64,000 nucleotides of DNA from Malaya genurostris. Lineage: Eukaryota; Arthropoda; Insecta; Diptera; Culicidae. The DNA lies in contig NC_080571.1 in assembly GCF_030247185.1 (NCBI RefSeq), positions 236,188,666 through 236,252,665 on the forward strand, written 5' to 3'. This document shows positions 34,766 to 43,907 of this stretch, one piece after another (the first letter of the stretch is position 1; each line of letters opens with the position of its first letter). The notes below the pieces were generated by a model. The model was not told where the DNA came from. It saw only the letters and a program-made list of their open reading frames with translations, and searched no databases. A program made the translations under genes and the position numbers.

Positions 34766-35697
34766 ATGAGTGAACCAAACAAACAAAAGCTACCGCTGAC
34801 ACGAAAGAATAAAATTGTTGTTGACTTCAGGCAGTGTAAAATTCGACCTTCGATACGAGAACTTGAAGGTTTGCTTAAGGAGCAAATGCATCTTGACATT
34901 AAACGTGTGCATTTACTTCAATGCAATAAGGCGAATAATGTTGTTTACATCCAGTTTTATAAAGAGTTGGATGCAATTCAATTCGCAAAAGACAATAACA
35001 ATGTGCACTATGTGGAACACGAGAACATTAGGTACAACATTCCAGTATATATGGAAGATAGTGCTATAGAAATGCGTGTGCATGATCTTCCCTCAAGCAT
35101 CACCGATTCATATATTCGCAAAGCTATGTCCCAATACGGAGAGATTCTCTCTATCGAAAAAGAAAAGTGGAAGAATTTTTTCCCCGGTATTCTAAATGGC
35201 GTACGTTTATTTCGCCTACACTTGAAGAAAGCTATACCTTTTTATGTGATTTTCGGTCAAGATACAAGCATTCCGTGCAAATCACTTGTTACCTATGACA
35301 ATCAGATGGCAACATGTCAATATTGCCAAAGCCTGTTCACTACGGTAAGCCATGTGATAAACTGGACAAGGAAACAACTACACCAAAGGACTACGGTGCT
35401 TCCTTCACACCAACCCCAAGCAACCCCAGTACACTTGTGACAGCCACCAACAACAATGAAGCATCCCCTTCAACGAATCCATCATCATCCCCTATAGAAC
35501 AAAGTACACCAGATGCAGTTAACAACTTACCCTTAACCAGCAATTGCAACCAATGTACAACAAGGTGCAAGCAGCGAAAAGAAAACGGAAATCGATAACA
35601 ATACCAACGATGCGGCAATGGATGACGAGACGAACGAAGTGCCCCTCAATCCTCGTAGGAGGGAAATGGAAGCTTCTCTCCCCCTAGAAAAAGGGTG
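34766..35697 (+). pseudogene. LINE ORF1 protein (RRM-like domain, CCHC knuckle), one or two frameshifts
   Basis: The frame starts at MSEPNKQKLPLTRKN, the only ATG downstream of the promoter that opens the long frame. Residues 16-75 (IVVDFRQCKIRPS to LDAIQFAKD) form a conserved block. Residues 102-165 look RRM-like (MRVHDLPSSITDSYIRKAMS, GEILSIEKEKW). A zinc knuckle begins CQYC at residue 184. One base is missing right there compared with the copy at 57.7 kb, shifting HYGKPC to the next frame. That gives the 224-residue product ending at 35440. The second frame continues with a Thr/Pro/Ser-rich tail and, after another shift, ends DETNEVPLNPRRREMEASLP at about 35690. Expected role is nucleic-acid binding in a retrotransposon RNP. 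Confidence 0.85.
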
Positions 35698-35820
35698 ACA
35701 ACGAGATTCAACTCAAAAAAAAAATATTTAAAAAATCGGCTCAATCGGCCACGTAAAGCTTGTACGCAAATAGGGCTCAATAAAAATATCTTTTAAATAA
35801 AAAAAAATGCTACATCTCAG

Positions 35821-36384
35821 GGTGAGACGTTTTTTTTTTAAATTTTTTATGCTATTTAATGAATGATCCATATTTTTATGCAAAAAGATGATCATTTATG
35901 TTGTGTTTGAACTCAAAAGCAAACATAATCATCAAACAAACAAAAGATAAATTTTCATGTACATGGTCTTAGAGATTGTTATTGAATTAACATGATCGAG
36001 AGTAAAGAGTTAATAATACTTTTTTGAGTGATAGAAAAGAGCAGCTATTACTTAAGTTTCCTTTTGCGTATCGAAATGCACACTGAGCACATACACCTGG
36101 ATTTTCCCTAGTTTTTTTTAAACCACGCTCAAAATGCAGCAACGACAAACCTCGTGTCAGGAGAAGCTCAAGCCATTCTAGGAGGCACTCTAAGAAAAAT
36201 GGATTTTTTTTAAATTTATTGCTTTAATCGATAGATATAGCATCTGAGAACATCGTTGCAAAGTTACAAACACGAATTTCGGATACTTTAGAAGATATGC
36301 TATTCGAATTTACGCGCGATTTATCGAAATCACACGTTTTCACAGTAAAAAAACAATCTATACGAATCTTTTTTAAGTGAATAC
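35821..36384. other. No supported feature
   Basis: AT-rich; nothing recognised. Confidence 0.35.
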
Positions 36385-36700
36385 GCCTTACTTTACTATC
36401 GGGCGCCTTTTCGAAATTGACCCTGTGAAAGATAAGTTTTTGATCGAGAATATCTTTTGTTACATCTAACGTAATTTTTGCCGCATTCCATCGGAAATAT
36501 GATCAGCAATTTATGATTAAATTTTCGGTTATATAACATAACCACAAATAATTTAAAATTAAAGTTTTTAGAAATGTATGATATCAACAAGTATCACAGA
36601 AGAAAACTCATACCGGGTGTTTGCCTTTCTCGTACCCGCGACGATGGTTTCGAGGTAGTAAGCGACATTTTATTTCTGCGTTTTATACTGGGTAGGTATG
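36385..36700. repeat. Interspersed repeat, copy 2 (pairs with 11925-12240)
   Basis: Same ordered blocks as the partner, including 'ccatcggaaatatgatcagc' and 'ataaccacaaataatttaaa'. Confidence 0.65.
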
Positions 36701-36966
36701 ATAGGGTAACACTTGATATATTTCCTTCATTCTAGCCTGCGCAGTTGACTCAGGAAGTTAAGGATCTGAGAACCTCATTTTCGTTGGTTTGGTTCTAGAA
36801 CTTAGTTCCAGTATCAATAATTCAGTTCTTGAATATAGTTACAGCTCCAGAATCAAGAATTAATCTATTTTTTCAGAGTCTAAACCGTTTTTCGGTTCGC
36901 AATTTTCTTCCTTTGGTATACGTAAATAGGCATTTTGAACATTGGAATAAATTTCGACTTTATTTA

Positions 36967-38125
36967 AGACTGTCCCAGAAAGTATGGACGCACTTTGATT
37001 TCGCTGTAAATAATTCACAAGTTTTAGATATTCAAATTTTACTCGATATACTGATAATATTAGACTACAACAACAGAATATTATTCTCAACATTTACTAG
37101 TTAGCCATTGTAGACTAGCTGGCGCACCTTCTTGCGAACGTTCCTCATTAAATTCCGTACAGACTTCTTGGCGACAAGTTTTGACACTTTTTTCCAATCT
37201 TTTTCGAACTGTTGAATGGTTTCGGCTGCCGAGACATGTTTCCTAAGATGTGCCTTCGTAAATGCCCAAAATTTCTCAATTGGTCGAAGTTGTGGGCAAT
37301 TTGGTGGATTCATGTCTTTTGGGACGAAAGTGACATTTTTGGTAGTATACCATTCTACCGTTGATTTCGAGTAGTGGCAAGAAGCAAGATCTGGCCAGAA
37401 GTCAACAGAATTCTTGTGGCTTCGAATCATGGGTAGAAGTCGTTTTTGTAAACATTCCTTGATGTATATTTCGCTGTTCATTGAAGCAGTGGTGATGAAG
37501 GGTTTCGAAATCTTACCGCAGCTGCAAATTGCCAGACCATAGCTTTCTTATCAAATTTTTCGACTTCAATCGATGTCTCGGACTGGTTTAACACTTGCCC
37601 TTCTCGCACCGTATAATAATACGTTTAGGTTGTTTCTGCTTCTTATAGGTTCGAAGATTCAAACGTTCTTTAGCACGAAGAACATTTGACTTCGAAGTGT
37701 CCACTTTTTTGGCCACATCCCGAACTGAAACCTCCTTCTTTTGCTCGAACGCCTTCAGTATACGTTTATCCAACTGAGGGTTAGCAGGACCTTTTTTCGA
37801 CCCGTTTTCGCTTTATCCTCAAAGGTGTTATCCTCACCGAACTTCCTGATTGCATTTCGCACGGCTTTCTCACTTACTCCTTCCATTTTTGCTATCTTTC
37901 TAAGTGACAGTCCGCGTTCTGTGCACCATTTGTACACAATTGTTCGACGTTGTTTTGCTGAAAGTCCACGCATTTCGAAATAAACTAAAGAAAACGAATA
38001 AACAACTGCTCAAGTGGTTAGAGAAGAGTGTAAACAACAGGACGCAGCCATAAAAATTGACAGATTCTGAACCATGGCGAAATGGCAGCGGTTTTTGGTT
38101 GCGTCCATACTTTCTGGGACAGTCT
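36967..38125 (-). mobile_element. ITmD37E-type Tc1/mariner transposon, copy B
   Basis: TIRs AGACTGTCCCAGAAAGTATG at both ends, as in copy A. About 130 bp shorter: a deletion near 37619 removes sequence corresponding to copy A 27971-28099, and a 4-base loss lies near 37530. The flanking TA is clear on the left (36965-36966); the right border is imprecise. Confidence 0.9.
37101..37973 (-). pseudogene. ITmD37E transposase, first catalytic Asp deleted
   Basis: The minus strand keeps the first HTH (MRGLSAKQRRTIVYKW, 37973-37755), the second HTH (RDVAKKVDTSKSNVLRAKER, about 37720-37660), and the C-terminal catalytic half (37481-37101) with FWPDLASCHYSKST, NPPNCPQLRPIEKFW and a basic tail ending VRQLVYNG. 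The 130-bp deletion removed the ILDDE segment with the first Asp, so no intact catalytic triad can form. Copy B keeps consensus-like PIEKFW where copy A has PVEEFW, so the two have decayed independently. Confidence 0.9.
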
Positions 38126-38775
38126 ATTTTTTGTGCACCGTTCCGAGTGTGAGTTTCACTTTAAATAAGGGCAATTAAACCAGCATTAAACAGCTGGTCG
38201 TTTGCATTGGATCAAAATACAACGAAAAATGAACAACGACGCCATTTGCCATTGGTTACCATTTCGCAGAAAATTCTACAAATTAGCCAATCTAAGAGCT
38301 ATAAATGTTTACAAAAGAGCTATAAAAATGATTCAACTGTTCAAATATGCAAATCGGAAGTGAAGAATAATCAGTTTGATGAACCGTTCGCAGTGCGAGC
38401 TTCGCACCAAACAAGTGCAAATGAAACCATCATTCAGTATTAGTTCGAATGCGCTTTGGTGACTTCAGGCTATGCAAGTAGTGTTAGATATTTTGTTGTT
38501 CATTACGTCTGCATTAAACCCGTCTTTTTCGATTTTGTTAGATGTCAAAAACAGAACGAATGTGATGATTTTAATGTTCAAGATAAAAAACTTTTAAAAA
38601 GTTTGCTACATTAGAAGCATTAGATTTTTGGAAATTGGTTGGTGTGGTGCAGGAGGAGTGGTATGGAACGAATCTGTTCGTATTGTCAATAATCATCTGG
38701 CGTCGAAAAATGGATTTACTAGTTGGAGTTCGAAGTAACATTGAGAATTGAACACGTACTTTTTAATTTATTTTT
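38126..38775. other. No supported feature
   Basis: The 78-aa ORF at 38207-38443 is unrecognised; otherwise anonymous. Confidence 0.35.
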
Positions 38776-38779
38776 TCAT

Positions 38780-39105
38780 TTTATTCAATAAAGTCCCCTT
38801 TCCAAGCGATAAACTTATCACCGCAATTGTCTACTTTTTGGTTCTACCTGAAGAGTAAGTCTTAATTGAAGAACAAAGTCAAGATTTGAGAACAGATGTT
38901 AGTCCGATGGGGCCAAATCGAATGTGAAAGGTGGATGATATGGTTGCGATATTGACAGGCGCATTGTTTTGTGGAAACAGATCATTTTTTGTTTTGTGTA
39001 AGACCGTTTAATAGCGATTTCGGCCGTCAGTGTCTCCAAAAATGTGCAATAATGTTCACTGTTTATAGTTTTTCTTTTTTCATGGTAGTCCACGAAAAGC
39101 ATCCG
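38780..39105 (-). pseudogene. Mariner transposase C-terminal relic
   Basis: The minus strand gives LFVDYHEKRKTINSEHYCTF (from 39102), then EIAIKRSYTKQKM and CFHKTM (the place of the HQDNA box, Asp lost). Next come PYHPPFTFDLAPSD (third Asp kept, ending at 38899) and, past frameshifts, a terminal DKFIAWKGDFIE at about 38785-38825. This is the mariner catalytic half in order. No N-terminus found. Confidence 0.85.
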
Positions 39106-39199
39106 ATCTATTGAGTTTCCTTAGGCAGCCTAAGAGCACTCGTATCGTATTTAGTCCATCACTAGACACAAAAGGTGACAAAAGTTCATTCGATTCCGC

Positions 39200-40090
39200 A
39201 ACCAAAAACGCTTCCGCAGTTCGCTTGCGTTCGTGTTTTGTCCAGATTCAGCATGCGCGGCTCTCAGTGACAGGATAATTGTGACGTGTGCTCTCAATAC
39301 AAATTTTTGTGATATATGCTAGATCGTGTACCTTTACAAGTCCAAAGGTCTCCAAAATGCGTAGAATTCAAGTTTGATAACATGGGCTTTATTACAGGCC
39401 AAAACTCACGTGCCTTAAATCACCTGAACTGGCCGACCGAAGACCTTTCGCGGAGATAAGCACAACACCATGGGTAATTTAAAATAATTTGTTTGTGTCG
39501 TCCCACACGAGGCAGCGTGCGAATCTAGCGGCTTCGTAACATTTCGAATTGATGCTTGCGTGTCCGTCACGAACGTTCAACCACCAGAGCCCTAGTACAA
39601 TTGCCATCCGCCTCATTGATGCATGTATTGGTTGTACTTCCCAATCCCGGAATCGCCGAACCGTCGTTGGTGAGGTGGTAGGTGCCGTTGGAAAGCACGG
39701 AGCGCTGGGTGAAAACACAGTTGTCACTGTGAATTTACGAGCTCGAATGACTCGGCGGCGGCCGCTCGTTGTTGTACTGGAGTGCGATAAAAATCGCCCG
39801 CTCAGCAGCTCTGCTAAATAATTCATCGACACGAAATTATGCAAATATACGGGGCCCGACCGAAAATAAAAGTGCGGCCCCCTGCCAGCATTCTGCCGGT
39901 CGGTGTCGAAACCGGTGCGTACAGACGAAGAATGAGCGACTTTGACGCTGTTTGTGTGCCACCCGGTTTCAATAGACCGGAAATTGATTAACGAAAAGTG
40001 GCTGGCAGGTGATTTTGATTCGGTGGTGGCACAATTTGGGATGCCTATGTTTGTTTATCCGTTGGTTTTTTGTTTGTTCGTAAAGTTTAC
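39200..40090. promoter_or_regulatory. GC-richer unique island, candidate regulatory DNA
   Basis: Unique sequence with CpGs and overlapping ORFs on both strands (90 and 121 aa, 39479-39844) that resemble no known protein. Contains an octamer-like ATGCAAAT (39838-39845). Nothing TE-like. A conserved noncoding element or exon of a host gene is possible. Confidence 0.2.
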
Positions 40091-41085
40091 CGAAGAACAA
40101 ACGGCTATTGTTTTGAACTAAAAAATATACGGGCCGAAAGTTCGACATTTTTTTGCAGATGAAATAATCTTTTTTCTACTTGCCAACAATTTTTGTATCA
40201 AACAGTTATTTTATCTTAGCGGAAAACCACTCTTAAACTCCTCAATTTTTTCCATAGCTTCGGTATTCAGAAAGTATCTAACACGAATCAGCATTCAGAA
40301 ATCAAATCGAACACTACGTAGTTCCACTGATTTCGTGTATTTTAATATTTTTGTGATATATAAAGTTTCACAATTTGCGCATTTAGAAATGTGTTGAAAT
40401 GAAACACCATTTCCATCCAGTGCTTCAGTCAGTGTCGACTAACTTACCACAAATCATTAAATTGCTATTCGTGACACAAGTGTACACTGTTCTTTTTGAA
40501 TTATTGCCATTTTTGCATTAATTTCGTACTCACACTATTCACCATTTCATGACCTTCAACTCCAACCTCCTGGCTGGCTCTCAATGAATCGACACGGTGG
40601 AAACAACGATGCTGCAGCCGCTCCAAAACGTGGCTCGAGTATTATGTTTCAATCAATTGCGCTGACAGTCGGTCCGATCCGGTGCCAGTCGTTTTTGCCC
40701 ATACTTTTTGATGAAGAAAGCATGATTTAGATGCATGTATCAACGGCGAGAGGTCTTCGGCTTCGGTTCACATCAACAGGAAAGTTTAAATTCGTGACAT
40801 GGTTCTTTGGCTTCTTTCGCTGAAATCAGCCAGGGTGTGGAAAATAACGAACGGAATAGTTACAATTGCGGGCAAAAGTCACAGCATTAGCCTTTTCATG
40901 TCTAACGGGCATTATGGGAGAGTGAATGATTGGAAATCGACAATTAAGTAGTCATGTCGGTCTGCAATTGATGATGTAGTTCGGAGTTTATATTGCCATG
41001 AAATCGACCCACTTTATAGATTACCAAAACCAAAAATTGACAATTGTTCGTCGTGGTCTTCATTAGCCCATTCACAATTTGAAAT
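40091..41085. other. No supported feature
   Basis: Unique-looking sequence with a GC-richer patch at 40560-40700; no family recognised. Confidence 0.35.
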
Positions 41086-41490
41086 AACTCAATTTTCTCG
41101 GAGATGGCTAAACCGTTGTCTACAAACTCAGATTCATATGATAAGTAGTATACTCCCAAATAAGCTTCCTGAATTAAGTTTGGATCCTATTTCCGGTTTA
41201 GGAGATACAGGGTAATTAGTATAAAAATGTCCATTTCACATAAATTAATCAGGTTTATCGGGTTAGCAGATTTGGATAGTCGATTACCAAATAAATTTAT
41301 TTCAGTTTCAACGGTATTCAGTTTTCGATTCGGAGGTTACGCAGAAATTCGCACTACAATTTCTCAAAGATGTCTACACACTCCTCAGGTGAATTTAACT
41401 GATTACTGCTACACCGATTTTAGAATTCCGGTTCCAGTATCGAATCGTTTCTCAAAGCTCAATTATTTGGCTTCGGCCATGGAACCAAAA
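41086..41490. repeat. Culicine-type interspersed repeat (partner of 2640-3320)
   Basis: 'tctcggagatggctaaaccg', 'atttccggtttaggagatac' and 'cacataaattaatcaggttt' align in order with 2650-2990. Confidence 0.75.
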
Positions 41491-41494
41491 ATTG

Positions 41495-41740
41495 TCATAT
41501 GGATATACGGTGTTTGAATTGTGGTAAATCGCGTTCGAAAGACGTTTGTCCAATGAATGAAACCACTGATAAATTTTCATGTTCAAATTGCGATGGAAAT
41601 CATAAATCCAATTATTTGAAATGTCCTGTCAGGGAAAAAATTTTAAACGCTCGTTCGCTTAGACAACAAGTCGAATCAACGACCTTAAATTTACAGAACA
41701 TACCTGAAAATCAAAAAACCGTTCCTAAATTTCTGTTTGA
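41495..41740 (+). pseudogene. LINE ORF1 zinc-knuckle relic
   Basis: The + frame from 41499 reads CLNCGKSRSKDVCP then FSCSNCDGNHKSNYLKCPV and REKILNARS. The CSNC-GNH-C knuckle followed by a Tyr-x-x-Cys-Pro is the signature of Jockey/I-type ORF1 (gag-like) C-termini. The first knuckle has lost its His. The upstream part of ORF1 is absent, and the frame soon meets the foldback element at 41790. Confidence 0.75.
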
Positions 41741-41789
41741 GCTGTTAGTAGAATATTCTCACTAATAGTACTGTTGTTGTACCGTTCAC

Positions 41790-42503
41790 GGATCAGGGTC
41801 ATTTCGTCGAAAGCCATTTCGCCGAAAACCGTTTCATCGAAAGCCATTCCGCCGAAAGCCGTTTCGTCGAAAGCCATTTCGCCGAAAGCCGTTTCGACCA
41901 AAGGCGGTTTGCCGAAAGCCATTTCGCCGAAAGCCGTTTCGTCGAAAGCCATTTCGCCGAAAGCCGTTTCGACCAAAGGCGGTTTGCCGAAAGCCATTTC
42001 GCCGAAAGGGTCATTTCGCCGAATCCTGAAAACGTCTTGAAATCGTAATTAGAATTGATTTAAATCAAAGACAAACGAAAGATTAACGCCCGTTTTGTTG
42101 ACCTACCATTGTAGTTCCCTTGTTGACTATTAGCTACTAAGCATCAAACCAATTGCATAGGTGTATCTACCAGGTAAATGTAGGTGGTATTTTCCGTTTG
42201 TTAAGTGAAAATGAAAAAATATCTAATGCGGCTACGCCACATCGTTTTGGTTCATGTGCTGTCCGACCTCGCTACCGCTCGTTCGGACCTAACTAAAGTA
42301 AAGAAACCTAGCTTTGAGTAGAACGGGCAAACGAGGCGGTTACATGTTGGTATGTAAGAGGCCGCCGCTTCCGACGGCGGGTCGGCGACTGACTCAGCTG
42401 GCTTCGGTTATGTGGCTGCGCCACATCAGTTATACAGAAGACATAACATGCATGAGATATGACGACTTTCGGCGAAATGGGTTTCGGCGATATGACCCGC
42501 TCC
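41790..42503. mobile_element. Foldback-type element with 15-bp repeat arms, copy 1
   Basis: The left arm (41800-42025) is a tandem array of 15-bp units like GAAAGCCATTTCGCC, organised in part as a 75-bp higher-order unit (GACCAAAGG at 41896 and again at 41971). The short right arm (42460-42503) is the same sequence inverted (CTTTCGGCGAAATGGG). Outer ends are GGATCAGGGTCAT and, inverted, GGAGCGGGTCAT. The 430-bp interior has no known coding. ORFs reading Lys-Ala-Ile/Ser repeats are translation of the array, not genes. Confidence 0.75.
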
Positions 42504-42596
42504 CGAATTCCACTATATCACGTCATTACACCCTCACAAAGTCACTATTTTCACAGTCACTATTTTTCCGAAAGTGTATCAAACGTTATAATCAAG

Positions 42597-42800
42597 CAAA
42601 GCCTTGGCATTACATTCCTTTTGTGGAATTTGGCCTTTCTGTTTCAACAGACTTCGCAGCCGATTCTTGGTGTACAGAATCATTGCATGGCTAGTACTAT
42701 GGATCCTACTGACACTAAGAATCCTTCCAGGTAGGGGCTCGAACATACGACAACTGGCTTGTAAGACCAGCGTCCTATGCATTGAACCGCCAACCCGGGA
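42597..42800 (-). mobile_element. tRNA-derived SINE, family 1, full length
   Basis: The reverse strand runs from CCCGGGTTGGCGGTTCAATG through an anticodon-type arm CTGGTCTTACAAGCCAG and B-box TGTTCGAGCCCC to 'atgccaaggctttg'. Confidence 0.9.
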
Positions 42801-42815
42801 CGAAAAATAAAAATA

Positions 42816-42897
42816 CTGAAGAAGGATGCAAATAGCATTCCAAAAACGTTATAATACAGATACGTATTTCGGAATGCTATATGCATCCTTCTTCAGT
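42816..42897. repeat. Inverted repeat, 26-bp arms with one mismatch
   Basis: CTGAAGAAGGATGCAAATAG... and its inverse ...CTATATGCATCCTTCTTCAG flank a 30-bp loop. The loop contains AAACGTTATAAT (42844-42855), which also occurs just before the SINE (42581-42592). Confidence 0.9.
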
Positions 42898-42929
42898 GTA
42901 TCGGTTACGGAATGGGAATTCAATTTTAT

Positions 42930-43065
42930 TTAAGTCCCAAAGTCGATTTCTTCCATTTTGCGGTTTTTTCTTAGCAGATTTCAAAAGTTACCCGGTCCGA
43001 AATTCTCTGTCTCAAAGTCGATTTTTATTTTTTGTATTTAAGAAGAGTTTCAGATTGTTAAATTG
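42930..43065. repeat. Single unit of the 'tttgcggtttttt' tandem family
   Basis: 'aagtcccaaagtcgattt', 'attttgcggttttttc' and 'aaaagttacccggtc' match the units at 33785-34270. Confidence 0.6.
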
Positions 43066-43550
43066 CAAACTTATTTAAATTTTTGTAAGTGAATTCATAA
43101 GCATTTTGCCCCACCCAATTCGGGTTATTTTGTCCCCATAAGTATGGGACGATATCTCTGACGAAATTGTCGTCTAGTTTCAGATACATAATCTGTATTA
43201 GAACTGATTTTTGAAAAACGATCTATTGGCAAAGAAGTTCACTGGTTACATAATTTAAATCGTCTTACTCTCTCTAGACAATTACTATGGAACGAACACC
43301 AAAAATTACATGTAATAAAGACATAATTGTTTTTTGGTTAGTTTTCCAGATATGATTGAACCATCGCTACTAATATTCTAATGTAACCTATTTTGATGAC
43401 GGACTTCCAGTTTCATTAAAATTTCCGCGGAAAAAATTTGAGCACGGAAAGACCGAAATCAGCATTTACTTTGACACTTCTCATTAGTTTTTGGCCAATA
43501 AACTTGTTGATAAAAGCAGCAGTGATGGTGAGAGATGGAGTCAATTTTTC
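43066..43550. other. No supported feature
   Basis: AT-rich DNA up to the LINE target site. Confidence 0.35.
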
Positions 43551-43599
43551 TGATTTTAATTAGTTTTTTTTTTTTTTCATAAATACGTTTATTTCATAA

Positions 43600-43647
43600 G
43601 CCACGGCGAAGAAAAACTTATGTATATTAGTTTTTCTTCGCCGTGGC
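43600..43647 (-). ncRNA. 19-bp hairpin in the LINE 3' UTR
   Basis: GCCACGGCGAAGAAAAACT (43600-43618) and its exact reverse complement (43629-43647) enclose a 10-nt loop. It sits about 25 nt before the A-tail of the LINE, where reverse transcriptase recognises the RNA in some non-LTR elements. Its perfect pairing within a mutated element is notable. Confidence 0.75.
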
Positions 43648-43907
43648 ATCCACAATACATAGTACTTTAAACCTAATACATTTTTAATATCATATTAGTA
43701 TGTTGGTATTCATTAGTTAATCTAAACACTGTTATTATCAAGCGAGTTGCTATTACAAATTACATTAAATAAAATACATTTATTTTGTACATGATCTTAT
43801 AACTATTTCAGGTTTGTTTGTATCAGTTCATCACTTTTATTTAATATAAGATAGCTGGCTACTGGTTGAACTCATGGAAGAGAAAACAGTGTAACATAAA
43901 ATGAAAT

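Larger units (their letters stand above)
34642..35820 (+). mobile_element. ORF1-only non-LTR element, copy 1 (complete, with duplication)
   Basis: The element body is 34658-35804, flanked by AAATGCTACATCTCAG at 34642-34657 and 35805-35820. It begins at an initiator (TCAGTTCG) with AGTCG at +28, carries ORF1, then at once a 3' UTR ('aatcggctcaatcggccacg'), AATAAA-type signals and an A-rich tail. No endonuclease or reverse transcriptase is present, so it would rely on proteins made elsewhere. Full 5' end plus tail plus duplication argue for genuine retrotransposition of this short form rather than later deletion. Confidence 0.88.

Noticed and set aside
41790..42030. CRISPR-like array
   Set aside because: Units are contiguous 15-mers without spacers, in a eukaryotic transposon arm.
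41725..42040. Repeat proteins (Lys-Ala-Ile/Ser or Phe-Gly-Glu-Met-Ala) on both strands
   Set aside because: Direct translation of the 15-bp foldback arm units, open in several frames because 15 is a multiple of three.
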